Below are positions 8,340 through 16,962 of a stretch of DNA of 64,000 nucleotides, piece after piece (the first letter of the stretch is position 1; every line of letters begins with the position of its first letter). The translations under genes and the position numbers were made by a program. The notes beneath the pieces are model-generated. The model saw only the letters and a program-made list of their open reading frames with translations. It did not search any database and was not told where the DNA came from. The stretch spans positions 709,501 through 773,500 of the forward strand of contig NZ_FZNV01000001.1 in the NCBI RefSeq assembly GCF_900188415.1, read 5' to 3'. The DNA is from Maribacter sedimenticola (GTDB taxonomy: Bacteria > Bacteroidota > Bacteroidia > Flavobacteriales > Flavobacteriaceae).

Positions 8340-9070
8340 TGAATAAGAAATATACATATGTATGGGTGTCATTGATTGTTCTTATTTTTGGAATTATCGT
8401 CATACCTCGTATTGTAGATAGAATGTCTGCCGGCACGGTTGTTCAGAATGATAGGCTAAACGGTGTTATTTCAAAACAAACGGATGATTTAGGTTATATC
8501 TTGCTAAATGGAAAGAAACGAAGGGTGCCTTCCTTTTCTTTTGTAAACCAAGATAGTGTTGTGGTTACGGATAAGGATTATTTGGGCAAGGTGTACGTTG
8601 TGGATTTTTTCTTTACAAGATGTCCAAGTATATGTCCTGTAATGACCACAAACCTTGTTAGTTTACAGAACAACTTCAAAGAAAACAATGAGTTTGGTAT
8701 TGCATCATTTTCCATTACACCAGAGTTTGATACCCCATCGGTTTTGAGGCAATATGCCCAAAAATATAACATTAATACCGAAGTCTGGAATTTGCTGACT
8801 GGGGATAAAGAAGCCATTTATGATTTGGCCAATGGTGGGTTCAATATTTTTGCTGCGGAAATGCCTGAGGTTCCTGGCGGATTTGAGCATTCCGGTCTGT
8901 TTGCATTAGTTGACAAAGAGGGATATCTTCGTTCTAGGAAGGATGAATTTGGTAATCCTATTGTGTATTACAGAGGGGCAATCCTGGAACAGGAAAAAAC
9001 CAATGATCATGGCGAGACAGAGGAAATAGGTATTTTAAGGACCGATATTAAAAAATTGTTACAAGAATAA
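8339..9070 (+). CDS. SCO family copper chaperone for cytochrome oxidase
   Basis: 243 residues: N-terminal membrane anchor (about 5-24), then a thioredoxin-fold domain with the copper ligands C95 and C99 in TRCPSICP and the conserved H184 in GFEHSGLFALV. SCO1/SenC proteins deliver copper to the CuA site of oxidase subunit II or keep its cysteines reduced. All three ligands are present, so it should be active. The gene overlaps the preceding thioredoxin-like gene by one base and is followed 10 bases later by the DUF420 gene, placing it in an oxidase assembly operon. Confidence 0.95.
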   Translation: MNKKYTYVWVSLIVLIFGIIVIPRIVDRMSAGTVVQNDRLNGVISKQTDDLGYILLNGKKRRVPSFSFVNQDSVVVTDKDYLGKVYVVDFFFTRCPSICPVMTTNLVSLQNNFKENNEFGIASFSITPEFDTPSVLRQYAQKYNINTEVWNLLTGDKEAIYDLANGGFNIFAAEMPEVPGGFEHSGLFALVDKEGYLRSRKDEFGNPIVYYRGAILEQEKTNDHGETEEIGILRTDIKKLLQE

Positions 9071-9080
9071 ACGAAAATGT

Positions 9081-9614
9081 ATGCAAGGGAAAGTTTCAGA
9101 TGAACGGAATTTTAATAGGATGATTACGGTGGTTTCCATTGTAATCCCTGTTGTGGTAGCCTTACTTTTTGGAATTAAAATACCTAATGTGGCCCCATTA
9201 TCTTTTTTGCCACCTATTTATGCAGCTATAAATGGTTTAACGGCAGTTTTATTATTGGTTGCGGTATGGGCCATAAAAAATGGTAATCAAAAATTACATC
9301 AAAATTTAATGACCGCCAACATTGTGTTATCGTTACTTTTTTTGGTGATGTATATTGCATACCATATGACTTCAGATTCCACTCCATTTGGTGGTGATGG
9401 CTTAATTTCATATGTATATTACTTTATTCTCATAACCCATATCATACTTTCCATAGCATTGATTCCTTTAGTGTTGAGAACTTATGCAAAAGCTTATCTT
9501 AAAAAATTTGAGGAACATAGGTCCTTGGCCAGATATACGTTTCCTGTTTGGTTGTATGTTGCGGTAACAGGGGTCGTAGTTTATTTAATGATATCTCCTT
9601 ATTATGCTTACTAA
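9081..9614 (+). CDS. DUF420 family membrane protein (CtaM-like)
   Basis: 177 residues with about five membrane helices. The HxxxM and histidine-bearing helices NQKLHQNLMTANIVLS and YVYYFILITHIILSIALIPL, and the ending RYTFPVWLYVAVTGVVVYLM, are typical of DUF420. In Firmicutes a member of this family (CtaM/YozB) is needed for heme-A oxidase function; a similar assembly role here is inferred from position between SCO and the CxxC membrane protein. The conserved histidines could bind heme or copper. The start at 9081 lies 10 bases after the SCO stop; its 3' end overlaps the next gene by 11 bases. Confidence 0.88.
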   Translation: MQGKVSDERNFNRMITVVSIVIPVVVALLFGIKIPNVAPLSFLPPIYAAINGLTAVLLLVAVWAIKNGNQKLHQNLMTANIVLSLLFLVMYIAYHMTSDSTPFGGDGLISYVYYFILITHIILSIALIPLVLRTYAKAYLKKFEEHRSLARYTFPVWLYVAVTGVVVYLMISPYYAY

Positions 9615-9825
9615 AAAAATTATACTACTTATAATCATAGCCTTTGTATGTTTTCCTATAGATATGGATGCGCAATGTGCAATGTGTAGGGCGGTTTTGG
9701 AAAGCGAGTCTACTGGTAAGGCTGCGGAAGGTATCAATAACGGCATTGTTTATTTAATGGCGGTACCCTATGTATTGGTCGGTGGTCTGTTCTATTTCAT
9801 CTATCGAAAAATGCGTACAACCTAA
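9604..9825 (+). CDS. Small secreted CxxC membrane protein of the oxidase locus
   Basis: 73 residues. A cleavable-looking signal sequence (about 1-22, ending DMDAQ) leaves a short mature protein beginning with CAMC, followed by a charged stretch (RAVLESESTGKAAEG) and one C-terminal membrane helix (about 46-67) with a basic tail (YRKMRTT). The topology puts the CxxC pair in the periplasm close to the membrane. The 11-base overlap with the DUF420 gene indicates coupled translation. I do not know a named function; position and paired cysteines suggest copper or thiol handling in oxidase assembly. Confidence 0.8.
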   Translation: MLTKKIILLIIIAFVCFPIDMDAQCAMCRAVLESESTGKAAEGINNGIVYLMAVPYVLVGGLFYFIYRKMRTT

Positions 9826-9885
9826 TATGCGAATATTTTTTACCATTTAAGTGTAACAAACTTTAAATTGATTAGTCTTATAGTT

Positions 9886-9905
9886 GTGCAATAGCAATAT
9901 TGCGC
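9886..9905 (+). other. Hairpin with GCAA tetraloop upstream of the efflux locus
   Basis: GTGCAATA (9886-9893) can pair with TATTGCGC (9898-9905, one G-U pair) around the loop GCAA, a GNRA-type tetraloop. The core GCAATATTGC (9894-9903) is also a perfect DNA palindrome, so an operator is an alternative to an RNA hairpin. No T tract follows, so it is not a terminator. Confidence 0.5.
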
Positions 9906-9907
9906 TC

Positions 9908-9933
9908 ATCAATCAATCAAACTAATCAATCAT
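9908..9933 (+). repeat. ATCA-type short repeats before the first permease start
   Basis: ATCAATCAATCAA, then CTAATCAATCAT, directly abuts the start codon at 9934. Shorter versions (CAATCAA, AATCAATCAAATCAAA) precede the adaptor and TolC genes at about 12517, 16946 and 18091. Confidence 0.6.
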
Positions 9934-11181
9934 ATGTTCGATCTAGAACGTTGGCAGGAAATTTTCGATACTATTCGCAAGAATAAACTGCGCACTTTCC
10001 TAACGGGTCTTTCCGTAGCTTCCGGAATCTTTATTTTGGTCATCTTATTGGGGTTTGGGCAAGGTATGCAAAATGGTATCGCCAAGGAGTTTGAACAAGA
10101 TGCGGCTACCAGTGTTTGGGTGTGGCCGGGAGTTACTACCAAGGAATATAAGGGTATGAATCCTGGTAGGCGAATACAATTGCGCAATGAAAACTATGAT
10201 TTTGCGGCTGTATTGCTGGCTGACAAAATTGAACATAAATCACCTCGACTATTTGTTAGAAATTCCTTTGTCAACTACGGTAAGGAATCATTGGCGTACA
10301 ATGTACAAGGGGTAAGTGCCCAATTTCAGTTCATTGAGAATGAGTTTATGTCACAAGGTCGGTTTCTTAACCAGCAAGATGTAGACTTAAAATCAAAGGT
10401 TGCCATTATCAGCAATAAAATAAAGCGGGAGGTTTTTAAGGACATTGAAAGCCCTATTGGTGAAATCCTTGATATATCCGGTATTTCTTTTAAGATTGTT
10501 GGGGTTTATGGAGATATTGGAGGAGAGCGGGAAGAGGACCGCATCTATATTCCTATAAGCACGGCACAGCAAGTTTTCAATGGGGCGGACTATATTAATA
10601 ACTTGGCCTATACATTACCTCCAGCCAAGGATTTTGAGACTGCCGTGGTACAATCCATTCAATTTAAAAATGCAATAAAATCTTATCTACAACAGGCGCA
10701 TACCGTTGCTCCGGATGACACCAGTGCAATACAGGTCTATAATCCTATGGAAGAGGCAAAACGTTTTTATTCCCTTATGGGGGGCATTAAGTTTTTCTTT
10801 TGGTTTGTAGGTGTCTGTACCATTATTGCGGGTATTGTGGGGGTGAGCAATATTATGCTTATAGTAGTTAAGGAAAGAACTAGGGAAATAGGCATACGAA
10901 AGGCATTGGGGGCCAAACCATGGTCCATAGTCGGTATGATATTGCATGAGGCTATTTTTATAACGGCAATAGCTGGTTTCTCTGGTCTTATTCTTAGTAT
11001 GGGGCTATTGGAACTTGTAGGTCCCCATATAGAAGTTGACTATATACTCAATCCTTCCGTAGATTTTAATGTTGCATTGACTACGGTAATCGTATTGGTT
11101 GTGGCAGGTGCCATTGCAGGTTTTTTTCCTGCTTGGCGAGCGGCCAGAATCCATGTGATTGAAGCATTGCGTGATGAGTAG
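9934..11181 (+). CDS. MacB/FtsX-type ABC transporter permease (A1)
   Basis: 415 residues: a first helix at about 22-44 (SVASGIFILVILLGFGQG), a large periplasmic MacB-type domain (about 50-285), then three C-terminal helices. The cytoplasmic loop VKERTREIGIRKALGAKP is the FtsX/MacB coupling motif that contacts the ATPase. No ATP-binding domain is fused. It opens with FDLERWQEIFDTIRKNKLRTFLTG and is closely related to the permease at 14432. Such permeases drive a mechanical stroke that pushes periplasmic substrate through a HlyD-TolC conduit. It is followed 56 bases later by a second, different permease, suggesting a heterodimer. Substrate unknown. Confidence 0.93.
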   Translation: MFDLERWQEIFDTIRKNKLRTFLTGLSVASGIFILVILLGFGQGMQNGIAKEFEQDAATSVWVWPGVTTKEYKGMNPGRRIQLRNENYDFAAVLLADKIEHKSPRLFVRNSFVNYGKESLAYNVQGVSAQFQFIENEFMSQGRFLNQQDVDLKSKVAIISNKIKREVFKDIESPIGEILDISGISFKIVGVYGDIGGEREEDRIYIPISTAQQVFNGADYINNLAYTLPPAKDFETAVVQSIQFKNAIKSYLQQAHTVAPDDTSAIQVYNPMEEAKRFYSLMGGIKFFFWFVGVCTIIAGIVGVSNIMLIVVKERTREIGIRKALGAKPWSIVGMILHEAIFITAIAGFSGLILSMGLLELVGPHIEVDYILNPSVDFNVALTTVIVLVVAGAIAGFFPAWRAARIHVIEALRDE

Positions 11182-11237
11182 TATGTTAAGCACCACCGTT
11201 TGTAGTTGGATTAGTATTGGAATTAAATAAAGTAAAC

Positions 11238-12494
11238 ATGTTTAACCGAGACCGTTGGAAGGAAATTATGGAAGTCTTGTCAGGCAACGTCTTTAGAACG
11301 CTGGCAACCTCTTTTGGTGTGGGTTGGGGTGTATTTATCCTAATTATTTTATTGGCGGCCGGTAAAGGGTTGGAGAACGGTATACGGGCAGATTTTGGGG
11401 ATATTGCCACCAATACGATGTTTATGTGGTCACGAAGTACCACAATGCCCTATAAAGGGTTACCTAAAGGAAGACAATTTCAGTTTAAGATAGAAGATGT
11501 TCAAGCTATTAGGGATAATGTGCCAAACTTACGTTTTATTTCCCCTCGTAATCAGTTAGGAGGTTTTGGTGGCGGAAATAATGTGGTAAGGGGACTTAAA
11601 ATAGGGGCCTTTAATATCTATGGGGACTATCCGGAAATTATTCGCCAAGAACCCATGACCATCACATCGGGCAGATTTATTAACCAGAACGATATTGAGG
11701 ACAAAAGAAAAATAGCGGTAATAGGGGACGGCGTACAAAACGAGCTTTATGATAAAGGTGAACAGGTTCTGGGAACCTATATAAAAATTCAGGGGGTCAA
11801 CTTTATGGTCGTAGGTACTTATCAAAAAAAGAGCGAGGGTGGAGGTGAAGAAGGGCAAAAGGAAATTTTTGTACCGTTTACGGCTTTTTCCCAAGCCTTT
11901 AATATGGGGAATAATGTGGGTTGGATGGCCATAACAGCTCAAGATGGTAGCTCTATTAGTGATTTAAAGGAGAAAATTGTGAGTGTAGTCAAAGAAAAAA
12001 GGCGGGTACATCCAGATGATAAACGTGCTGTAGGCTATTTTGATCTCTATGAACAATTTAATAGGGTTGAGAGCCTTTTTGGGGCACTGCGGTGGGTGGC
12101 TTATTTTGTTGGAGTACTAGTCCTATTATCCGGAATTATAGGGGTGAGCAACATCATGTTGATCGTAATCAAAGAACGCACCAAGGAAATTGGTATCCGT
12201 AGGGCATTGGGAGAAGCACCTTGGTCTATTAAAAAACAGATATTGATGGAATCTATTTTCTTGACCATTATTTCCGGTATGATAGGTATTGTATTTGGCG
12301 CATCATTTATATATGGCGTGAATGCACTTTTAGATTCGGTCGGTCCCGTAGATATGTTCATAAATCCGAGTGTAAGCCTTGGGGTGGTGATAAGTGCATT
12401 GATCATCTTGGTCTTTTCAGGATTGCTTGCAGGCTTTATACCTGCCCAAAGCGCTATAAAAATTAGGCCTATAGAGGCATTAAGAACAGAATAA
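11238..12494 (+). CDS. MacB/FtsX-type ABC transporter permease (B1)
   Basis: 418 residues with the same plan as its neighbour: first helix at about 22-43, a periplasmic MacB domain, three C-terminal helices and the coupling motif IKERTKEIGIRRALGEAP. I start it at the ATG of FNRDRWKEIMEVLSGN, the equivalent opening to the other three permeases; a TTG at 11217 would add seven residues without counterpart. It resembles the permease at 15663 more than its direct neighbour (shared ATN/ASN-F.WS.ST..PYKG). Together with A1 it would form a heterodimeric transporter using the single ATPase encoded at 13738. Confidence 0.93.
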   Translation: MFNRDRWKEIMEVLSGNVFRTLATSFGVGWGVFILIILLAAGKGLENGIRADFGDIATNTMFMWSRSTTMPYKGLPKGRQFQFKIEDVQAIRDNVPNLRFISPRNQLGGFGGGNNVVRGLKIGAFNIYGDYPEIIRQEPMTITSGRFINQNDIEDKRKIAVIGDGVQNELYDKGEQVLGTYIKIQGVNFMVVGTYQKKSEGGGEEGQKEIFVPFTAFSQAFNMGNNVGWMAITAQDGSSISDLKEKIVSVVKEKRRVHPDDKRAVGYFDLYEQFNRVESLFGALRWVAYFVGVLVLLSGIIGVSNIMLIVIKERTKEIGIRRALGEAPWSIKKQILMESIFLTIISGMIGIVFGASFIYGVNALLDSVGPVDMFINPSVSLGVVISALIILVFSGLLAGFIPAQSAIKIRPIEALRTE

Positions 12495-12525
12495 TTACAA
12501 TGATAAAATTATAACCAATCAAAAA

Positions 12526-13644
12526 ATGAAAAAATCAGCAACTATTGTCATTCTTTTAATTATTGTTTTGGCCTTTGGTGGGTCTATGTATTATTTGTAT
12601 CAAAAAAATGCTGAGGACCCGGTTGTTTATCAGACAGAAGAACCGTCCAAGCAGACGATTATAAGAAAAACGATGGCTACCGGTAGTATTTTACCTCTAG
12701 AGGAAGTATTGATCAAACCTAATATTTCTGGGGTAATAGATGAAATATTTGTAGAGGGCGGGGATTATGTACAGTCCGGTGATTTATTATGTACCATAAA
12801 GGTAGTGCCAAATTTAAGTGCATTGAACGATGCAAGAAACAATATTGATGAAGCCAAGATAAATTTGGATGATCAAGCAAGAAATTTGGCACGGCAAAAA
12901 AGCCTGTTTGAGAAAGGTGTAATATCAAAGGTGGATTTAGAGCGAGCAGAAGTAACCTATAATCAGGCAAAGCAATCTTTCGCTGCCGCAAATAAGCGCT
13001 TTGATATTGTTAAGACCGGTACAACGGCCGGGTACGGTAATGCCGCAAATACGCAAATAAGGGCCACGGTAAGTGGTATGGTACTAGAAGTACCTGTGGA
13101 AGTGGGCAACCAGGTTATAGAAAGCAACAATTTTAACGAGGGCACTACTATTTCGGCTATTGCGGATGTGGACAAAATGATATTTGAAGGAAAGGTCGAT
13201 GAATCCGAAGTAGGCAAGATAAAGGAAAATCTACCTTTGGAAATTACGGTTGGTGCCATTGAGGACAAAGTTTTTGATGCGGTTCTTGATTATATTGCCC
13301 CAAAGGGTAATGAAGAGAACGGCGCCATACAATTTGAAATTAAAGGCACCCTTAAAAAGCAGGATAGTGTATTCATTAGGGCCGGACTTAGCGCTAATGC
13401 CTCAATTATCCTTGCACGAGCGGACAGTGTTTTGGCCGTAAAGGAGGCATTGGTCCAATTTGACGACAAAACCAAAAAACCATTTGTGGAAATTGCAACC
13501 GGTGACCAGAAATTTGAGCGTAAGGATATTGAACTGGGCATAAGCGACGGTATTTACGTGCAAATAAATTCAGGTATCAAAGAAGGTGACAAAATTAAGG
13601 TTTGGAACGAGGTCAAGCCAGATGAATTTGCCCAAAATCAATAA
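12526..13644 (+). CDS. HlyD/MacA-type periplasmic adaptor (copy 1)
   Basis: 372 residues: N-terminal membrane anchor (about 5-25), a lipoyl-type half-motif at IKPNISGVIDEIFVEGGDYV, a coiled-coil hairpin at about 100-165 (NARNNIDEAKINLDDQA onwards), the second lipoyl half at ATVSGMVLEVPVEVG, then beta-barrel and membrane-proximal domains. This is the RND/MacA adaptor architecture bridging an inner-membrane permease and a TolC channel. It is close in sequence to the adaptor at 16963 (shared QVIESNNFN.GTTI and KMIFEG.VDE.EVGK). It ends the first permease-permease-adaptor unit; there is no terminator before the ATPase gene, only a structured gap. Confidence 0.93.
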   Translation: MKKSATIVILLIIVLAFGGSMYYLYQKNAEDPVVYQTEEPSKQTIIRKTMATGSILPLEEVLIKPNISGVIDEIFVEGGDYVQSGDLLCTIKVVPNLSALNDARNNIDEAKINLDDQARNLARQKSLFEKGVISKVDLERAEVTYNQAKQSFAAANKRFDIVKTGTTAGYGNAANTQIRATVSGMVLEVPVEVGNQVIESNNFNEGTTISAIADVDKMIFEGKVDESEVGKIKENLPLEITVGAIEDKVFDAVLDYIAPKGNEENGAIQFEIKGTLKKQDSVFIRAGLSANASIILARADSVLAVKEALVQFDDKTKKPFVEIATGDQKFERKDIELGISDGIYVQINSGIKEGDKIKVWNEVKPDEFAQNQ

Positions 13645-13670
13645 ATTAAAAAAAATCCAAGAATTGATGT

Positions 13671-13721
13671 AACAATCTTAATCTCCCATAGTCTAACCTA
13701 AAGACAATGCTTAGGATTGTT
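13671..13721 (+). other. Nested hairpin in the gap between adaptor 1 and the ATPase gene
   Basis: AACAATCTTAA (13671-13681) can pair with TTAGGATTGTT (13711-13721) over 11 positions with one G-U pair. Inside the 29-base loop, GTCT (13691-13694) pairs with AGAC (13702-13705). No T tract follows. It ends 16 bases before the ATPase ATG, where it could affect mRNA processing, stability or translation. This is a by-eye fold. Confidence 0.5.
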
Positions 13722-13737
13722 CAAAACCATAACCAAC

Positions 13738-14439
13738 ATGATTCAAATTAAAGATCTTCACAAGTCCTATAAAATGGGCAAAAACTCGCTTCACGTTTTA
13801 AAAGGTATAAATTTTAACGTTGAGGAAGGTGAATTGGTAGCTATAATGGGTTCCTCCGGTTCCGGAAAATCTACGTTATTGAATATACTAGGTATGTTGG
13901 ATAGTTCAGATACCGGGGAATATATTTTGGATAATGTACCTATTAAAAACTTGAATGAAACCAAGGCAGCACGCTATAGGAACAAGTTTTTAGGTTTTGT
14001 TTTTCAGTCCTTTAATTTAATTAATTATAAAAGTGCGGCAGAGAATGTAGCGCTGCCCCTGTACTACCAAAAGGTACCAAGAAAGGAACGCCAAGAAAAA
14101 GCATTGAAATATTTGGAACAAGTTGGACTAAAGGAATGGGCCTCTCATTTACCCAGTGAGCTTTCCGGTGGACAAAAACAACGTGTTGCCATTGCTAGGG
14201 CATTGGCAGCAGAACCAAAGGTATTGCTTGCAGATGAGCCTACAGGAGCTTTGGATAGTAAGACCTCCTATGAGGTAATGGACCTTATCCAGAAAATTAA
14301 CGATCAGGGAAATACTATTTTAATAGTTACGCATGAACCGGATATTGCAGATATGTGTAAACGTATAGTGCATTTAAAGGATGGTGTGATCATAGAGGAT
14401 AAGAAAATTGAACAGGTAAGGGCAGAACAATATGTTTGA
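13738..14439 (+). CDS. ABC transporter ATP-binding protein (MacB/LolD type)
   Basis: 233 residues with all nucleotide-binding motifs: Walker A GSSGSGKST (38-46), Q-loop Q90, signature LSGGQ (142-146), Walker B VLLADE (162-167) and H-loop H199. The sequence around the motifs (LGFVFQSFNL, DEPTGALDSKT) is of the MacB/LolD/FtsE class that partners with FtsX-type permeases. I use the ATG at 13738 since MIQIKDLHKSYK is the normal family start; a TTG at 13717 would lie inside the upstream hairpin. It is the only ATPase for four permease genes here. It overlaps the next permease by 8 bases. Confidence 0.97.
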   Translation: MIQIKDLHKSYKMGKNSLHVLKGINFNVEEGELVAIMGSSGSGKSTLLNILGMLDSSDTGEYILDNVPIKNLNETKAARYRNKFLGFVFQSFNLINYKSAAENVALPLYYQKVPRKERQEKALKYLEQVGLKEWASHLPSELSGGQKQRVAIARALAAEPKVLLADEPTGALDSKTSYEVMDLIQKINDQGNTILIVTHEPDIADMCKRIVHLKDGVIIEDKKIEQVRAEQYV

Positions 14440-15661
14440 TCGCGATATTTGGCAGGAAATTTATCATAGTATCAGCAATAATAAGCTACGTACATTTTTA
14501 ACGGGATTTTCCGTTGGATGGGGTATTTTTATTTTAGTGATGCTGCTTGCTAGCGTTAATGGAATGCAGAACGGTTTTACCATGCAGTTCAGTGATGATG
14601 CCACTAATTCAATTTTTGTACGTACCGGTACTACATCTATGGCATATGGTGGTTTTGAGGCCGGTAGAAGAATACAGCTTACCAATGACGATATAGAATA
14701 TATTAAGCGCAGCTTTCCAAACGACATTGAATACATTAGCCCAAGGGTATATCAAAGTACTTCTGCTCGTTATAGAAGTGAAACTGGTAGCTATAATATA
14801 CAGGCAGTTTATCCAGATCATCAAGCTATTGAGAAAACAATCGTAAATAAGGGAAGGTACATCAATACCAATGATTTGCTCAATGCCTCTAAAGTAGCGG
14901 TTATTGGAAGAAAGGTAGAGGAAGACCTATTTAAGGGAGAAGATGCTATAGGTAAATTTGTTGAGTTTAATGGCTTGCCGTTTAGGGTCATAGGTACTTT
15001 TACGGATGATGGCGACGATAATGCGGAGCGTGGAATATATGCACCAACAAGTACTTTTCAAAAAATGTATGGGCAGACAGATCATATAGACCAGATTTCC
15101 TTAACCTATAACCCTACTTATGACCTAACCAAAGCATTGGAATTTTCTGAACGATTGGAAAGTGTATTTAAGCGCAGATTTAAGATTGCACCTCAAGATC
15201 AGGCCGGATTGCGAATTTTTAATTATGCCGAAGTTTTTGAGGATATCAGCAATTTTACCGGAGGTCTTGATATTGCCGTAATTATTGTAGGTCTATTGAT
15301 TTTGCTTTCGGGTATTGTGGGTATAGGCAATATAATGGTATTCATCATTAAGGAACGTACCAAGGAAATTGGAGTAAGGAAAGCCTTGGGTGCAGAACCT
15401 TGGTCTATTATAAAATTAGTGTTGTTTGAGTCTGTCTTTATAACCGCTTTGTCCGGTTTTATTGGGTTGGGCATTGCTACCGCATTACTGGCCGCAGTGG
15501 GCCCCAATATTCAATCTGGTGCATTTGCAAACCCGTCGGTAAGTATGTCCATTGTAGTCACGGCAACAATAATATTAGTGGTAGCAGGTGTCTTGGCGGG
15601 ACTTATACCGGCTATGAAAGCAGCAAAGGTTAAACCAATTGTAGCGTTAAGCGATAAATAA
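14432..15661 (+). CDS. MacB/FtsX-type ABC transporter permease (A2)
   Basis: 409 residues. First helix at about 23-43, a periplasmic MacB domain, three C-terminal helices and the coupling motif IKERTKEIGVRKALGAEP. It is the counterpart of A1 at 9934: both open with MFD..-WQEI and share NKLRTFLTG.SV..GIFILV and GRRIQL. The start codon lies within the end of the ATPase gene (8-base overlap), so ATPase and A2 are translationally coupled. This suggests that the ATPase belongs originally with the second unit and that A1-B1-adaptor 1 are the added copies. Confidence 0.93.
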   Translation: MFDRDIWQEIYHSISNNKLRTFLTGFSVGWGIFILVMLLASVNGMQNGFTMQFSDDATNSIFVRTGTTSMAYGGFEAGRRIQLTNDDIEYIKRSFPNDIEYISPRVYQSTSARYRSETGSYNIQAVYPDHQAIEKTIVNKGRYINTNDLLNASKVAVIGRKVEEDLFKGEDAIGKFVEFNGLPFRVIGTFTDDGDDNAERGIYAPTSTFQKMYGQTDHIDQISLTYNPTYDLTKALEFSERLESVFKRRFKIAPQDQAGLRIFNYAEVFEDISNFTGGLDIAVIIVGLLILLSGIVGIGNIMVFIIKERTKEIGVRKALGAEPWSIIKLVLFESVFITALSGFIGLGIATALLAAVGPNIQSGAFANPSVSMSIVVTATIILVVAGVLAGLIPAMKAAKVKPIVALSDK

Positions 15662-15662
15662 T

Positions 15663-16919
15663 ATGTGGATTCTAGATAAAGATTTATGGTCGGAAATTTT
15701 TGCCACTTTGGGCAAGAATCTTTTTCGCACTTTTTTAACCATGCTGGGTGTAATTATCGCCATGATTATTTTGGTTTTGCTTTTAGGAGGGGCAAATGGT
15801 ATGAGCAACGGATTCCAGAAAATATTTGCCGGTACGGCTTCAAACAGTCTTTTTATATGGAGCCAAAGTACTTCTGAACCTTATAAAGGTTTTGAAAGAG
15901 GTCGTAGAATTCAATTTAAATTAGAGGATGCAACCATACTCAAGGAGCAGATAGAGGAAATAGAAGTGTTGGCTCCAAGAATTGAATTAGGAAGCCACAG
16001 GGGTATAGTTACCGTATATAGAAATGGGTTGACCAGTGGTTCATCCGTGTATGGTGATTATCCCAATATTGATGATATCATGAAGAAGAAACTTGTGGAA
16101 GGCAGGTTTTTGAACGAAAATGATATGGAAGATTTTAAAAAGGTGTGCGTTATAGGTGAGGAAACCTATAAACTTCTTTTTGATAAAGGGGAAAATGCTA
16201 TTGGTGAGGATGTCAGGATAAACGGGGTGTTCTTTAATATCGTTGGTATTTACAAGCCCAACCAGAATATCAATATTGATGGTGAAAATTCGGTATATAT
16301 TCCTTTTTCCACATTTCAAAAAGCATTTGGATCAGGAGATAGAATGGGTTGGATGGCAATTTCGGTAAAACCAGATGTAAAGGTACCTGTAGTAGAAAGT
16401 CAGATCAAACGATTGTTAAAAAACAAATATGATATCAATCCAATAGATGAAAGGGCTATTGGAAGCTTTGACCTGTCTGAGGTGTTTAATAACGTAACAT
16501 CGTTTACAACGGTATTGCAAGGAGTGTCATTTTTTGTAGGTATACTAACACTTCTTGCCGGGGTTATTGCGATCAGTAATATTCTTTTGATTACGGTAAA
16601 GGAACGCACAAAGGAAATTGGCATACGCCGCGCCTTGGGGGCGACTCCTAGAGTCGTAAAAAGACAGATTGTTTTGGAATCTATAGTAATAACCGTGTTT
16701 GCAGGATTTGTAGGCTTTGCCATAGCTGTTGGGTTTTTAGCGATAGCCAATAATATGATAGGGGAAAATAGTGATATGCCCTTTTATAATCTTATGATCA
16801 GTATACCGCAGTTTATAGTATCATTCGTCTTAATGGTAGGCCTAAGTGTTTTAATAGGATTGATTCCGGCCAATAGGGCAATTAGAATAAAACCGATAGA
16901 TGCATTGCGGGAAGAATAA
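15663..16919 (+). CDS. MacB/FtsX-type ABC transporter permease (B2)
   Basis: 418 residues, starting one base after the A2 stop. Same architecture (helix at about 23-45, periplasmic MacB domain, three C-terminal helices) with the coupling motif VKERTKEIGIRRALGATP. It is the counterpart of B1 (shared ASNSLFIWSQST..PYKGF and GRRIQFKLED, and a SFDL..VFN motif before the second helix). A2-B2 would form a heterodimeric permease alternative to A1-B1. Substrate cannot be read from sequence. Confidence 0.93.
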   Translation: MWILDKDLWSEIFATLGKNLFRTFLTMLGVIIAMIILVLLLGGANGMSNGFQKIFAGTASNSLFIWSQSTSEPYKGFERGRRIQFKLEDATILKEQIEEIEVLAPRIELGSHRGIVTVYRNGLTSGSSVYGDYPNIDDIMKKKLVEGRFLNENDMEDFKKVCVIGEETYKLLFDKGENAIGEDVRINGVFFNIVGIYKPNQNINIDGENSVYIPFSTFQKAFGSGDRMGWMAISVKPDVKVPVVESQIKRLLKNKYDINPIDERAIGSFDLSEVFNNVTSFTTVLQGVSFFVGILTLLAGVIAISNILLITVKERTKEIGIRRALGATPRVVKRQIVLESIVITVFAGFVGFAIAVGFLAIANNMIGENSDMPFYNLMISIPQFIVSFVLMVGLSVLIGLIPANRAIRIKPIDALREE

Positions 16920-16962
16920 CAAACCAGAGAATAGAAAATAAATAACAATCAAATAGTTGAGC

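Noticed and set aside
9908-9933. ATCA repeats as a CRISPR or phase-variation array
   Set aside because: Units are 4 bases, imperfect and without spacers, and lie outside the coding frame.
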